DNA of 64,000 bases, taken from the NCBI RefSeq assembly GCF_017298635.1, contig NZ_CP071182.1, forward strand, positions 2,480,001 to 2,544,000, written 5' to 3'. The notes under the pieces were generated by a model. The model was not told the origin of the DNA. It saw nothing but the letters and a program-made list of their open reading frames with translations, and ran no database searches. The position numbers and the translations under genes are program-made. This document shows, piece after piece, positions 18,334-25,925 of the stretch; positions within the stretch are counted from its first letter, which is position 1, and the number at the start of each line of letters is the position of its first letter. This stretch comes from Paenalicyclobacillus mengziensis. Lineage in GTDB: Bacteria; Bacillota; Bacilli; Alicyclobacillales; Alicyclobacillaceae.

Positions 18334-18994
18334 CGGCGGTCCTGAGGAAATCTATTACGTCGGGGGCAGTGAGGCTCTGCCACCGCCGTTAACCCGCGAT
18401 GAGGAAGCTTACTTACTGACACGGTTGCCGGATGGCGATGAGTCAGTCAGGTCCATGCTGATTGAACGAAATCTTCGGCTCGTCGTATATATCGCGAGGA
18501 AGTTTGAGAATACCGGGTTACACATTGAGGACCTAGTATCGATTGGCACAATCGGGCTCATCAAAGCCGTTAACACGTTTGACCCTGGGAAAAAGATTAA
18601 GCTTGCCACTTACGCTTCTCGGTGCATCGAGAATGAAATTCTGATGTATTTGCGCCGGAACAATAAACTAAAGTCAGAGGTCTCTTTTGACGAGCCGTTA
18701 AACGTCGATTGGGATGGAAACGAACTACTCTTATCTGATGTCTTAGGCACCGAGGCCGACACCATCTACCGCAATCTCGAAGACGAGGTGGACAAGGTAC
18801 TGCTCTACGATGCACTGTCGAAATTAACAGACAGAGAGCGAAGGATCATGGAGCTTCGCTTTGGCCTGGGTCGACCGTCCGAGATGACACAAAAAGATGT
18901 GGCCGATCTGCTTGGTATCTCGCAGTCCTACATTTCACGGTTGGAAAAGCGGATCATCAAGCGGTTGCGCAGGGAATTTAACCGCATGGTATGA
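18245..18994 (+). CDS. sigE: Mother-cell sigma factor pro-SigE
   Basis: Sigma-70 family factor for early mother-cell transcription, made as an inactive membrane-associated precursor. After a basic/hydrophobic pro-sequence the mature part ([13 protein letters not shown]) is nearly identical to B. subtilis SigE, with region 2 ([29 protein letters not shown]) and region 4 helix-turn-helix ([28 protein letters not shown]). ATG 18245 has a GGGGGATGA-like RBS. ATG 18278 gives 238 residues, closest to the B. subtilis length (239), and is the main alternative. Either start lies inside spoIIGA, so translation is probably coupled. Confidence 0.95.
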   Translation: MTETHRLRKAGMKLRIRLQLLWIRIRLKVNGGPEEIYYVGGSEALPPPLTRDEEAYLLTRLPDGDESVRSMLIERNLRLVVYIARKFENTGLHIEDLVSIGTIGLIKAVNTFDPGKKIKLATYASRCIENEILMYLRRNNKLKSEVSFDEPLNVDWDGNELLLSDVLGTEADTIYRNLEDEVDKVLLYDALSKLTDRERRIMELRFGLGRPSEMTQKDVADLLGISQSYISRLEKRIIKRLRREFNRMV

Positions 18995-19128
18995 CCAGCA
19001 CTCCAAAGACGGCTTCTCCCAGACAAAAGAATCATTTGTGTGAACGACAAGAGAGAAAAAGAGGTGAGTCTGACAGGGTTGACGGGCAGACCCGACTCGC
19101 GAAGAGTGACGGGGAAGCTCGTCTACGT

Positions 19129-19157
19129 GCATAACTTTGCCCCCCACGGAAATACTG
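19129..19157 (+). promoter_or_regulatory. Candidate SigF promoter for sigG
   Basis: GCATA (19129-19133) and GGAAATACTG (19148-19157), separated by 14 bp, match the SigF -35 (GywTA) and -10 (GGnrAnAnTr) patterns at every defined position, with a spacer about 1 bp shorter than usual. In B. subtilis sigG (spoIIIG) is transcribed by SigF in the forespore. It lies about 70 bp before the sigG start. Confidence 0.5.
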
Positions 19158-19225
19158 ATGACGACATTTTGCGACATGGACTCAAGATTTGCTGAAATCG
19201 TCAGTCACCTTGGGGGGAACATAGA

Positions 19226-20011
19226 TTGAAACGTACCAAAGTCGAGATTTGCGGGGTGAACACCTCCCAGCTTCCAGTGTTGACTAATGCGGAAATGCGG
19301 GAACTGTTTACAGCCTTAAACGAAGGTGACCTTACTTCCCGGGAGAAACTGGTGAACGGCAATCTGCGGTTAGTCCTCTCCGTCATCCAGCGTTTTAACA
19401 ATCGCGGAGAATATGTGGATGACCTCTTTCAGGTCGGCTGCATCGGTTTGATGAAGGCCATCGATAATTTTGACCTCGGTCAAAACGTCCGTTTTTCTAC
19501 TTACGCTGTGCCCATGATTATCGGCGAAATTCGAAGATACTTACGGGACAACAACCCCATTCGTGTCAGTCGGTCGCTTCGCGATATCGCGTACAAGGCC
19601 TTACAGGTTCGAGATCAACTGACCAATCAGAATCTCCGTGAACCCACAATTCAGGAAATTTCTGCAGAACTCTCTCTACCCAAAGAAGACGTTGTGTTTG
19701 CGCTCGATGCCATTCAGGACCCGGTCTCGCTGTTCGAACCCATTTATCACGACGGCGGCGATCCGATTTACGTCATGGACCAGATCCATGACGATAAAAA
19801 CTTGGACAAGTCATGGGTTGAAGAAATCGCTGTCCGTGAAGCCATGCGCAGGTTGAATGACCGCGAAAAAAAGATTCTGTCCATGCGTTTTTTTGAAGGC
19901 AAGACACAGATGGAGGTGGCAGAGGAGATCGGCATTTCCCAAGCCCAAGTGTCTCGTCTCGAGAAGGCGGCAATCCAGAGAATGCAAAAGCACGTGCAAA
20001 GCGAAGCCTGA
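19226..20011 (+). CDS. sigG: Forespore sigma factor SigG
   Basis: Sigma-70 family factor for late forespore genes. The 261 residues open with the SigG-specific N-terminus (KRTKVEICGVNTSQLPVL), followed by region 2 (NLRLVLSVIQRFNNRGEYVD), region 3 (NNPIRVSRSLRDIAYKALQ) and region 4 (MEVAEEIGISQAQVSRLEKAAI), almost superimposable on B. subtilis SigG. Start is TTG at 19226 behind TTGGGGGGAA. It is separated from sigE by 231 bp containing a likely SigF promoter, which supports independent forespore expression. Confidence 0.96.
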   Translation: MKRTKVEICGVNTSQLPVLTNAEMRELFTALNEGDLTSREKLVNGNLRLVLSVIQRFNNRGEYVDDLFQVGCIGLMKAIDNFDLGQNVRFSTYAVPMIIGEIRRYLRDNNPIRVSRSLRDIAYKALQVRDQLTNQNLREPTIQEISAELSLPKEDVVFALDAIQDPVSLFEPIYHDGGDPIYVMDQIHDDKNLDKSWVEEIAVREAMRRLNDREKKILSMRFFEGKTQMEVAEEIGISQAQVSRLEKAAIQRMQKHVQSEA

Positions 20012-20130
20012 GGTAACAGGTATCTAGCGTTCTTTGGCTCTCGTCCCCGCCAAGCGCAAAGCCCCCGGCAAGTTCCATTTTCTTCGTCATATACTGTGAG
20101 GAGAATGGAGTCTCTGGAGGTGGGACAATC

Positions 20131-20424
20131 ATGCGCATTTCTGACCTGCAATCGAAAGACGTTGTCAGCGTTGGTGACGGGAAACGCCTTGGCTCAATTG
20201 GTGACCTTGAGATAGACACGGATAGCGGACTGATTTCGGCACTGGTGATCCCTTCCCAAGGGCGGTTCTTCGGCATGGTCGGCGGTGGGCAAGATTATGT
20301 CGTACCGTGGAACCAAATTGTCAAAATCGGCACAGACGTCATTCTTGTCGACCTGCGCCCTCTACGAGAGTCGGGTTACTACTTACCGCCGCAGTCTGGC
20401 AAAAAAGGAACAGGCGGCTATTAA
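20131..20424 (+). CDS. ylmC: YlmC/YmxH family PRC-barrel protein
   Basis: A 97-residue protein with one PRC-barrel-like domain (MRISDLQSKDVVSVGDGKRL to VKIGTDVILVDL). Such proteins are found next to sigG or in sporulation regulons of Bacilli and Clostridia; the molecular role is unknown. RBS GGAGGTGGG precedes the ATG. B. subtilis has an ABC-ATPase gene, ylmA, between sigG and ylmC; it is missing here. The 158-bp gap after it shows no gene or terminator. Confidence 0.85.
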   Translation: MRISDLQSKDVVSVGDGKRLGSIGDLEIDTDSGLISALVIPSQGRFFGMVGGGQDYVVPWNQIVKIGTDVILVDLRPLRESGYYLPPQSGKKGTGGY

Positions 20425-20582
20425 TCCTCTTTGCACCAGCTCCCGTCGGTTCGCGGACTCGCTTTCATGACAGCATGTCCCGACAACGTGAGCCCACGAA
20501 TACACAATGCCGATTCCGGTCGTTGCCTGGGGACCGACTTCTGTCGTAAGCTCTAGATAGCATATCCGGAGGAGGCGTTTTT

Positions 20583-21401
20583 TTGTTCCATCGCTGGACT
20601 GGTAGTATGACCAAACGTGATATCTGGGTGACGCCGGCTTTTGCAGGTGAAAGTGTCTCCGCTGGTTATTCGTTTCGCGAGGGAGGGTACAGTGAAGGTG
20701 CGTATCGGGGGTTGAACCTCGGCTTTCACGTTGGAGACGACACACAGAAGGTAACGGAAAATCGAGCTTACGTGGCTGAGTGCGGATTTGGACCTGTCAG
20801 TGAGTGGGTCGTCGCGAAGCAGGTACATGGGAATGGTGTTGCCGTTGTGGGCCAAGCTGAGCGAAGTAGTGGGGCGTTAGCTGACGTTCTGCCAGTGCCT
20901 GACTGTGATGCGCTTGTGACCAATGAGCCGGACACTACACTTGTCGTCTTAACAGCAGATTGTGTTCCGGTCCTCTTCTATGATCCCATCCATCACGCAA
21001 TCGGTGCTGCTCATTCAGGTTGGAAGGGGACAACGCTGCACATTGTCCAGCAAGTGTTCTTTCACATGAACTTTCTCTACCATACAGAGGCAAAAGACTT
21101 GCAAGTCTCCATCGGGCCGTCGATTCGCAGGTGCTGTTACGAGGTGGACGACAAGGTTGCCGATCCGGTTCGAAGAGAATTTGGTGAGCAGTATCTAGTG
21201 CCGCGCTTTCAGACCAAAGGAAAGTACTTTCTCAGCTTGCAAGCATGCATTCAAAGTGACTTGAGAAAACTGGGAGTACCGGCAGAGAATATCGATGATG
21301 TTGGCGTCTGTACTTCGTGCCACACCGATGTCCTGTTCTCACACAGGGCGGAACATGGACGGACGGGCCGTGAGTGTGGCCTGATTCGACTAAACCAGTG
21401 A
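20583..21401 (+). CDS. ylmD: Multicopper-oxidase-like purine nucleoside phosphorylase family protein YlmD (PgeF/YfiH)
   Basis: Member of the YfiH/PgeF (formerly DUF152, laccase-domain) family; members have been reported as purine nucleosidase/phosphorylase-like zinc enzymes. The zinc-site signatures are visible: KQVHGNGV, LTADCVPVLFYD and GAAHSGWKGT. A C-terminal CTSCHTDVLFSHR-type motif is also kept. Length 272. Start is TTG 20583, because GGAGGAGG stands 7 nt upstream; ATG 20607 is an alternative. In B. subtilis ylmD also lies between ylmC and ylmE. The substrate cannot be told from sequence. Confidence 0.88.
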   Translation: MFHRWTGSMTKRDIWVTPAFAGESVSAGYSFREGGYSEGAYRGLNLGFHVGDDTQKVTENRAYVAECGFGPVSEWVVAKQVHGNGVAVVGQAERSSGALADVLPVPDCDALVTNEPDTTLVVLTADCVPVLFYDPIHHAIGAAHSGWKGTTLHIVQQVFFHMNFLYHTEAKDLQVSIGPSIRRCCYEVDDKVADPVRREFGEQYLVPRFQTKGKYFLSLQACIQSDLRKLGVPAENIDDVGVCTSCHTDVLFSHRAEHGRTGRECGLIRLNQ

Positions 21402-21513
21402 GCAAAGAACGGGTCTCTTGGTCTTGTTGGCCGGGATCATTATCGGGCCTGAAGAAATTGCGTCAGGAGGACTTGGATGCTGTTCGTTGAACTAGATAAG
21501 AGGGGGAGATGGA

Positions 21514-22206
21514 ATGGACACCAAGGCTGACTTTGAAAGACGATGGATGGACGTGTCAGCACAGGTTAACTCTGCCTGTGAGCGTTCCGGCCGTTCTCCT
21601 GACGAGGTTCGAGTTATCGGTGTGACAAAGACGGTGTCTTCGTCTGCACTTAATTTCCTACTCGACGTAGGTGTCCGTGACTTTGGGGAAAATCGCTGGC
21701 AGCACGCGCGCGAGTTGCTACAGCATCCCCGGGCCAAGGAGGCGACATGGCATTTCATCGGCCACTTACAGACCAACAAGGTGAAGTATATCGTACCGAA
21801 TTTTGCATTCATCCATTCGGTCGACTCGGTGGATCTTCTGTCCGAAGTGGAACATCAGGCCGAGCGATTTGACAGAGATATGTATGCGCTGATTCAGGTC
21901 AATATCTCGGGTGAAGAAACGAAATACGGCATTGAACCAGATGAAGTAAGGGCTTTGCTTGAAGCGTCTTTCAAGTGTTCGAAAACTCACGTCATTGGCT
22001 TGATGACCATGGCACCTGCTGGCGCAACGGAATCGGTTGTACGGGAGGTATTTCGGAGCTTGGCCGCGCTGCGCAAAGACCTGCAACAGTCGCTTGGACT
22101 TGATTCCCTAACCGAGCTGTCAATGGGGATGTCAGATGATTTTGAATGGGCGATTGAAGAAGGAGCGACCATGATCCGGGTTGGACGGAGACTCATGGGC
22201 GGTTGA
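21514..22206 (+). CDS. ylmE: PLP homeostasis protein, YggS/YlmE family
   Basis: Single-domain fold-type III alanine-racemase-like protein that binds pyridoxal phosphate and takes part in B6 and amino-acid homeostasis, with no known racemase activity. Family marks are IGVTKTVS (PLP-lysine near residue 36), DFGENRWQ, WHFIGHLQTNKVKYI, QVNISGEETKYG, and SMGMSDDFEWAIEEGATMIRVG at the end. ATG 21514 follows GAGGGGGAGA. In B. subtilis sepF follows ylmE; here ylmG follows after 34 bp. Confidence 0.92.
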   Translation: MDTKADFERRWMDVSAQVNSACERSGRSPDEVRVIGVTKTVSSSALNFLLDVGVRDFGENRWQHARELLQHPRAKEATWHFIGHLQTNKVKYIVPNFAFIHSVDSVDLLSEVEHQAERFDRDMYALIQVNISGEETKYGIEPDEVRALLEASFKCSKTHVIGLMTMAPAGATESVVREVFRSLAALRKDLQQSLGLDSLTELSMGMSDDFEWAIEEGATMIRVGRRLMGG

Positions 22207-22240
22207 GGAACCAGGAATTTAGCTGAAATGAGGCCAGTGA

Positions 22241-22537
22241 ATGGGCGTTTATGTGCTGTTAAACATTATCAATACAATTTTAGCGGTCTATGGCTATGTC
22301 CTGATTGCGACCGCCATTATTTCCTGGATTCCAGATTTGTCGTCGACGCAGTTGGGGCAAATTCTGGACCGTTTGTCGGCTCCCTATTTGCGTATCTTTC
22401 GACGTGTGATTCGCCCCATACAGTTTGGCGGCATCATGCTTGATATCGCGTTTTTAGTCGCTATTATCGTCTATTTCCCTGTTGAATCGGGAATCATGCA
22501 CATTCTTTATGCGATAGCGAGTAGGGTCATCGGATGA
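22241..22537 (+). CDS. ylmG: YggT family membrane protein YlmG
   Basis: A 98-residue integral membrane protein with two or three hydrophobic segments around the YggT core (IISWIPDLSSTQLGQILDRLSAPYLRIFRRVIRP). The family is linked to division or osmotic stress genes, but the mechanism is unknown. Start ATG 22241 has only a weak RBS. It overlaps ylmH by 4 bp (ATGA), which suggests translational coupling. Its usual upstream partner sepF is not present. Confidence 0.88.
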   Translation: MGVYVLLNIINTILAVYGYVLIATAIISWIPDLSSTQLGQILDRLSAPYLRIFRRVIRPIQFGGIMLDIAFLVAIIVYFPVESGIMHILYAIASRVIG

Positions 22538-23319
22538 GTGTAGAAGAGACAAGCAGCGGTGGTGGATGGCTGCGGCCGTCCGAACAGCCGTTTTACCGTA
22601 GGGCAATGGACTGGGTCAGTTTCGTCCGACGTGAAATGAATTGGAAATTGACCGACTTTCTGACCCCCCGCGAGTTACAAATCCTCGAATCAACTGCGAG
22701 ACGCGAGCGTTGTGTGATAACGGGGTATGGCGGTGCACTGGTCTGTGAGCGACAGCGGGCATACATCATGCCGGATGACTGGCAGCCACAACCCACTGAT
22801 TTTGCGGTCGTGCTGCTGAAAGCGGCGACGGCGGAGGGCACACTCAGTCACAGCGCTGTACTTGGTTCAATTCTGGGAACAGGCATTGACAGGCGAAAAA
22901 TCGGGGACATTGAGGTCGATGGAAATACGGCGATTGTTGCCGTCTGCGAGGACATTGTCCCGTTTTTGAAGAGCAACTGGCAGCAAGCGGGCAGACATGC
23001 CATATCGCTAGCAGTCACTGAAGGCATGACGTTTCACGGTCCAACTTACGAACGACAGCAGGTCAGTCTCGCTTCGCTGAGACTTGACGCCCTGATTGGA
23101 GCTTGCTGTCACTGGTCCCGAACCAAGGCCAAAGACGCCGTGACAAGTGGAGACGTGACACTGAATTTTGGTGAAGTCGACGCACCCGATGAAAACCTCA
23201 CAGAGGGTGATATCATCTCGGTGCGGCATTTTGGAAGGATTCGGGTTTTCACAGCGGTGGGCGAATCGCGTAAAGGGCGGTTGCGCATCGAAGTGGGCAT
23301 ACTAAAATCCAAATCCTGA
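22534..23319 (+). CDS. ylmH: S4-domain RNA-binding protein YlmH
   Basis: RNA-binding protein of 261 residues with an N-terminal ribosome-associated region and a C-terminal S4 domain (SLRLDALIGACCHWSRTKAKDAVTSGDVTLN at about residues 169-199). B. subtilis YlmH has been implicated in rescue of stalled large ribosomal subunits, parallel to RqcH, whose gene is also in this window. The N-terminal part contains ITGYGGALVCERQRAYIMPDDW. It begins inside ylmG by ATGA overlap and is followed by the divIVA promoter region. Confidence 0.9.
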   Translation: MSVEETSSGGGWLRPSEQPFYRRAMDWVSFVRREMNWKLTDFLTPRELQILESTARRERCVITGYGGALVCERQRAYIMPDDWQPQPTDFAVVLLKAATAEGTLSHSAVLGSILGTGIDRRKIGDIEVDGNTAIVAVCEDIVPFLKSNWQQAGRHAISLAVTEGMTFHGPTYERQQVSLASLRLDALIGACCHWSRTKAKDAVTSGDVTLNFGEVDAPDENLTEGDIISVRHFGRIRVFTAVGESRKGRLRIEVGILKSKS

Positions 23320-23401
23320 GCAGGAAATACCTGTCCTGTGTCGAAATCGTTAGCACATTCAGCTGCTTTTATCCTTTTTGTTGCTACTCTTTGTCGATTG
23401 T

Positions 23402-23430
23402 TTGGGAATTAGCCCGATTTCCTCTAGAAT
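23402..23430 (+). promoter_or_regulatory. SigA-type promoter for divIVA
   Basis: TTGGGA (23402-23407), 17-bp spacer, TAGAAT (23425-23430). It lies 77 bp before the divIVA ATG in the only sizeable gap of the ylm-divIVA region. Confidence 0.5.
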
Positions 23431-23455
23431 AAACCTGCATAGAGTCGAATTATCG

Positions 23456-23490
23456 CACAGACAAGCCTGTTCAAGCTTGGTGCGTCTGTG
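23456..23490 (+). other. Stem-loop in divIVA leader
   Basis: CACAGAC (23456-23462) pairs with GTCTGTG (23484-23490), with an inner CAAGC/GCTTG pairing, just before the AGGAGGG RBS. There is no T-run, so this is not a terminator; it may stabilise or modulate the message. Confidence 0.35.
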
Positions 23491-23506
23491 ATTAGGAGGG
23501 CTTGAG

Positions 23507-24037
23507 ATGCCATTATCCCCGTTAGATATTCACAACAAGGAGTTCAGCCGCTCTTTTCGCGGCTATGACGAAGACGAAGTAGACGATTTCCTGGAACGTG
23601 TCATTCAGGACTACGAGAGTCTGATTCGTCAGAACAAGGAACTCGAGGAAGACGTCGAACAGTACAAAGAAAAGCTTCGGCATTTCACCAATATCGAGGA
23701 GAGCCTGAGTAAGTCGATTATTGTCGCTCAGGAGACTGCCGAAGAAGTAAAAAACAACGCGCGCAAAGAGGCACAGCTGATTATCAAGGAATCTGAGAAG
23801 AACGCCGATAGAATCGTAGCGGAAGCACTGAACAAATCCCGCAAGATTGCCCTTGAGGTAGAGGAAGTTCAGAAGCATGCAGCAATCTTTCGGGCACGGT
23901 TCCGCTCACTCATTCAGGCGCAGCTCGAAATGCTCGAGTCCGGTGAGTGGGACAAGTTTGACAGAGAACTGAGTACGCGCCCGGACAACGGAGTTCGGGA
24001 AGGTTTCGCCAGGGAATTTGCATCTTCGGAAGGCTGA
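23507..24037 (+). CDS. divIVA: Cell-pole/septum protein DivIVA
   Basis: Coiled-coil protein that binds negatively curved membrane at septa and poles and positions MinCD and, in sporulation, the chromosome. The conserved N-terminal lipid-binding domain is clear (LSPLDIHNKEFSRSFRGYDEDEVDDFLERV), with a second coiled-coil block (SLSKSIIVAQETAEEVKNNA, about residues 63-82) and a third (about 110-140). Length 176. ATG 23507 follows TAGGAGGG. In B. subtilis the next gene is ileS; here a terminator and a reverse-strand gene follow. Confidence 0.96.
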   Translation: MPLSPLDIHNKEFSRSFRGYDEDEVDDFLERVIQDYESLIRQNKELEEDVEQYKEKLRHFTNIEESLSKSIIVAQETAEEVKNNARKEAQLIIKESEKNADRIVAEALNKSRKIALEVEEVQKHAAIFRARFRSLIQAQLEMLESGEWDKFDRELSTRPDNGVREGFAREFASSEG

Positions 24038-24117
24038 TTGGACGGTCCGGCGAGCGAGGAACCAGACAAAGACCTGCGTATCTACTTTTGCGCGCGTCTA
24101 CCTTTGAAGTGGAAATG

Positions 24118-24136
24118 AACGCGCTCCTGGCGCGTT
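24118..24136 (+). other. GC-rich hairpin downstream of divIVA
   Basis: AACGCGC (24118-24124) pairs with GCGCGTT (24130-24136) around a 5-nt loop; no T-run follows. It lies in the 307-bp gap (24038-24344), which otherwise holds only the terminator at 24212. No T-box motif for an ileS leader was found. Confidence 0.4.
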
Positions 24137-24211
24137 AGTGTGTGAAACGGATAGGAATAACGCTTCGACAGCGCGTTTACTCGCAGCGCGTCATGAACAC
24201 CCCAACCACCT

Positions 24212-24235
24212 GAGGAGGCTATCAGCCTCCTCTTT
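24212..24235 (+). terminator. Rho-independent terminator after divIVA
   Basis: A 9-bp stem GAGGAGGCT/AGCCTCCTC with a 3-nt loop followed by TTTC. It ends the ylm-divIVA transcript about 175 bp after the divIVA stop. Confidence 0.7.
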
Positions 24236-24344
24236 CACATCTGTCCGGTGGTTGCGAAGGGCTGTATTTTACTGTTCGTTGTTTGTGAAAGGTTTTTTAG
24301 AGCTCTCAGAAGCTGTCCTCAAGGCTGTTCTAAAAGCTTCGTCA

Positions 24345-24521
24345 CTACACGATGCGCGTCACGAGGTACGTCACAACTCCGAGCATCAGAGCCAGAAAAA
24401 ACAGTGACGTGTACGGAATATTGTATTCGAACCAGTAATGTACGAGAAAACTACCGACGACTTCGACTGCCCCGACCCACATGAGGATGAGGGCAACGGC
24501 CTGAATCTGATGCCTGCGCAA
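24345..24521 (-). CDS. Small two-helix membrane protein, 58 residues
   Basis: Not recognised. The reverse-strand frame runs from a TTG at 24521, preceded by GGGAGAGAGAAG, to TAG at 24347-24345. It encodes 58 residues: a short basic start (MRRHQ), a hydrophobic helix at about 7-28 (AVALILMWVGAVEVVGSFLV), a loop with HYWFEYNIPY, and a second helix at about 38-56 ending in TRIV. Two clean membrane segments, a polar loop with aromatic residues, an RBS and the absence of any competing gene support it as real. It is transcribed against its neighbours and fills the space where ileS is found in B. subtilis. No function is proposed. Confidence 0.6.
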   Translation of the reverse strand: MRRHQIQAVALILMWVGAVEVVGSFLVHYWFEYNIPYTSLFFLALMLGVVTYLVTRIV

Positions 24522-24707
24522 TCTTCTCTCTCCCTCATTATCGATTGCTATCTATCATACAGGATTCAATCGCCAGAGGGAGTGACAGACTCGTGAACTT
24601 CAGTTTCCAGATATCCCTTCGTATCACCTGTACACGGGAAGTGGAACATAAGTTGCACAGTTTCATGAACCTTAACACTTGTCTTGACACGAGAGGGGAC
24701 GCACAAC

Positions 24708-25325
24708 GTGGAAGACGAAGCAAACGCCAGGCGTGTCTTGTTGAATATGAAACGGGAGATTACGGACAGGATGTCGCGGACGGGACGATTCGGTCTTGAT
24801 GACGCGATGCGTGATGAACTCGGAGAACTGTCGATGGCTGACAATCATCCTGCAGATGTAGCTTCGGAGTTGTTTGAGCGTGGCAAGGACCTCGGACTGC
24901 AGCGTTTGATGGAACAACGGCTGGACGAGGTTGAGCGTGCACTCGTCGCCCTTGAAGAAGGACGCTATGGTGTCTGCCAGAACTGTGGGCGGCCAATCGG
25001 TGCGGAAAGAATGGAAGCAAACCCGCTTGCGGTCGAATGCATCCGCTGCAGGGAGCGTCAGGAAGAACTGGGCTACGACTTAGTCCGGCCCGTGGAAGAG
25101 TCGTTTTTAATGCCCTTCTATGGGCGTTCCAACCTCGACCATTCGGACAAAAATGAGTTTGACGGCGAGGATTCCTGGCAAGCCGTTGCAAGGTACAATC
25201 AACGCCCCGGATACGATCACGAGTACGACATCCCGCTGGACCGCGACGACATGGATGACAATGAGGGTATTGTCGATCCGATGGATAGGGTCTCCAACGA
25301 GGAGTATCGCGCTCAGCGTCCGTAA
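24708..25325 (+). CDS. ylyA: DksA/TraR-type zinc-finger protein (YlyA/YteA family)
   Basis: A 205-residue regulator-like protein with an N-terminal helical region, a coiled coil (GLQRLMEQRLDEVERALVALEEG, about residues 66-88) and a four-Cys zinc finger CQNC...CIRC at about 95-119, the DksA C4 arrangement. The tail is acidic. B. subtilis YlyA, encoded just before lspA, acts on RNA polymerase with SigG in the forespore; location and domains agree. GTG 24708 follows AGAGGGG; the frame continues back to a TTG at 24684 without an RBS. Confidence 0.82.
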   Translation: MEDEANARRVLLNMKREITDRMSRTGRFGLDDAMRDELGELSMADNHPADVASELFERGKDLGLQRLMEQRLDEVERALVALEEGRYGVCQNCGRPIGAERMEANPLAVECIRCRERQEELGYDLVRPVEESFLMPFYGRSNLDHSDKNEFDGEDSWQAVARYNQRPGYDHEYDIPLDRDDMDDNEGIVDPMDRVSNEEYRAQRP

Positions 25326-25415
25326 CGAACAGCCTATCCACCTCCGGCTTGTGCAAATATGGTAGACTGTCACAGTGTACCAACCAGTGGGAGACGTGCA
25401 GCGGAGGTGGACGGA

Positions 25416-25886
25416 GTGCTGGTTTACGTTTTAGCTGTGGTTGTATTTGGGCTCGACCAACTTGTGAAATACATTGTTCGGACGACAATGGCAGTGAATC
25501 AGATGATTCCCATCTGGCCGCATGTGCTGGTTCTCGACTACATCCAAAATCCGGGTGCTGCCTGGGGCATGCTCGGACATGCACGCTACTTCTTGATCCT
25601 CGTCGCCCTCATCGTCATCGGCGCGGTCGTTTACGTGCAGTCGAAATACCGGCCAAAAATCGGCTATCAGATTGGCCTTGGCCTCGTCCTTGGTGGGGCG
25701 TTAGGCAACCTCATGGACAGGATTGTCTACGGCAAGGTGACAGATTTTATCTACTTTCAAATTATTAACTTTCCTGTATTCAACCTTGCCGACAGCGCGA
25801 TTACCATCGGTGTCATCTTAATCTTGCTGCTGAGTCTAAGGTCAGGTCAAAACCGGCCGAATGGGCCCTCACAGGACACGCAATGA
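25416..25886 (+). CDS. lspA: Lipoprotein signal peptidase LspA
   Basis: Type II signal peptidase that cleaves prolipoproteins after diacylglyceryl transfer; aspartic protease within the membrane. The 156 residues contain four membrane segments and the conserved blocks FGLDQLVKY, YIQNPGAAWGML, GGALGNLMDRI (first catalytic Asp) and FNLADSAITIG (second catalytic Asp). GTG 25416 follows GGAGGTGG; the frame is open back to 25359 without similarity. The stop at 25884-25886 abuts a tandem duplication carrying the RBS of the next gene. Confidence 0.95.
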   Translation: MLVYVLAVVVFGLDQLVKYIVRTTMAVNQMIPIWPHVLVLDYIQNPGAAWGMLGHARYFLILVALIVIGAVVYVQSKYRPKIGYQIGLGLVLGGALGNLMDRIVYGKVTDFIYFQIINFPVFNLADSAITIGVILILLLSLRSGQNRPNGPSQDTQ

Positions 25887-25925
25887 CGGAGGACATGCTC
25901 ATGACACGGAGGACATGCTCATGAC
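25886..25925 (+). repeat. Perfect 20-bp tandem duplication at the lspA-rluD junction
   Basis: The 20-bp unit beginning ACGGAGGACATG occurs at 25886-25905 and again at 25906-25925 with no gap or mismatch. Each unit carries GGAGG and ATG codons. The second copy supplies the rluD RBS (25908-25912) and start ATG (25921). The first supplies an RBS for a 7-codon frame, ATG 25901 to TGA 25924, whose stop overlaps the rluD ATG (ATGA). Confidence 0.95.

Noticed and set aside
20088..20095. CATATACT as a SigE -10 before ylmC
   Set aside because: No acceptable SigE or SigA -35 was found at the right distance; too weak to annotate.
24038..24344. Possible T-box leader remnant of ileS after divIVA
   Set aside because: No T-box core motif or specifier-like stem was found; only a short GC hairpin and the divIVA terminator are visible, and no aminoacyl-tRNA synthetase gene follows.
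24760..25584. 274-codon frame antisense to ylyA and lspA
   Set aside because: His/Arg/Pro-rich shadow covering two well supported genes.
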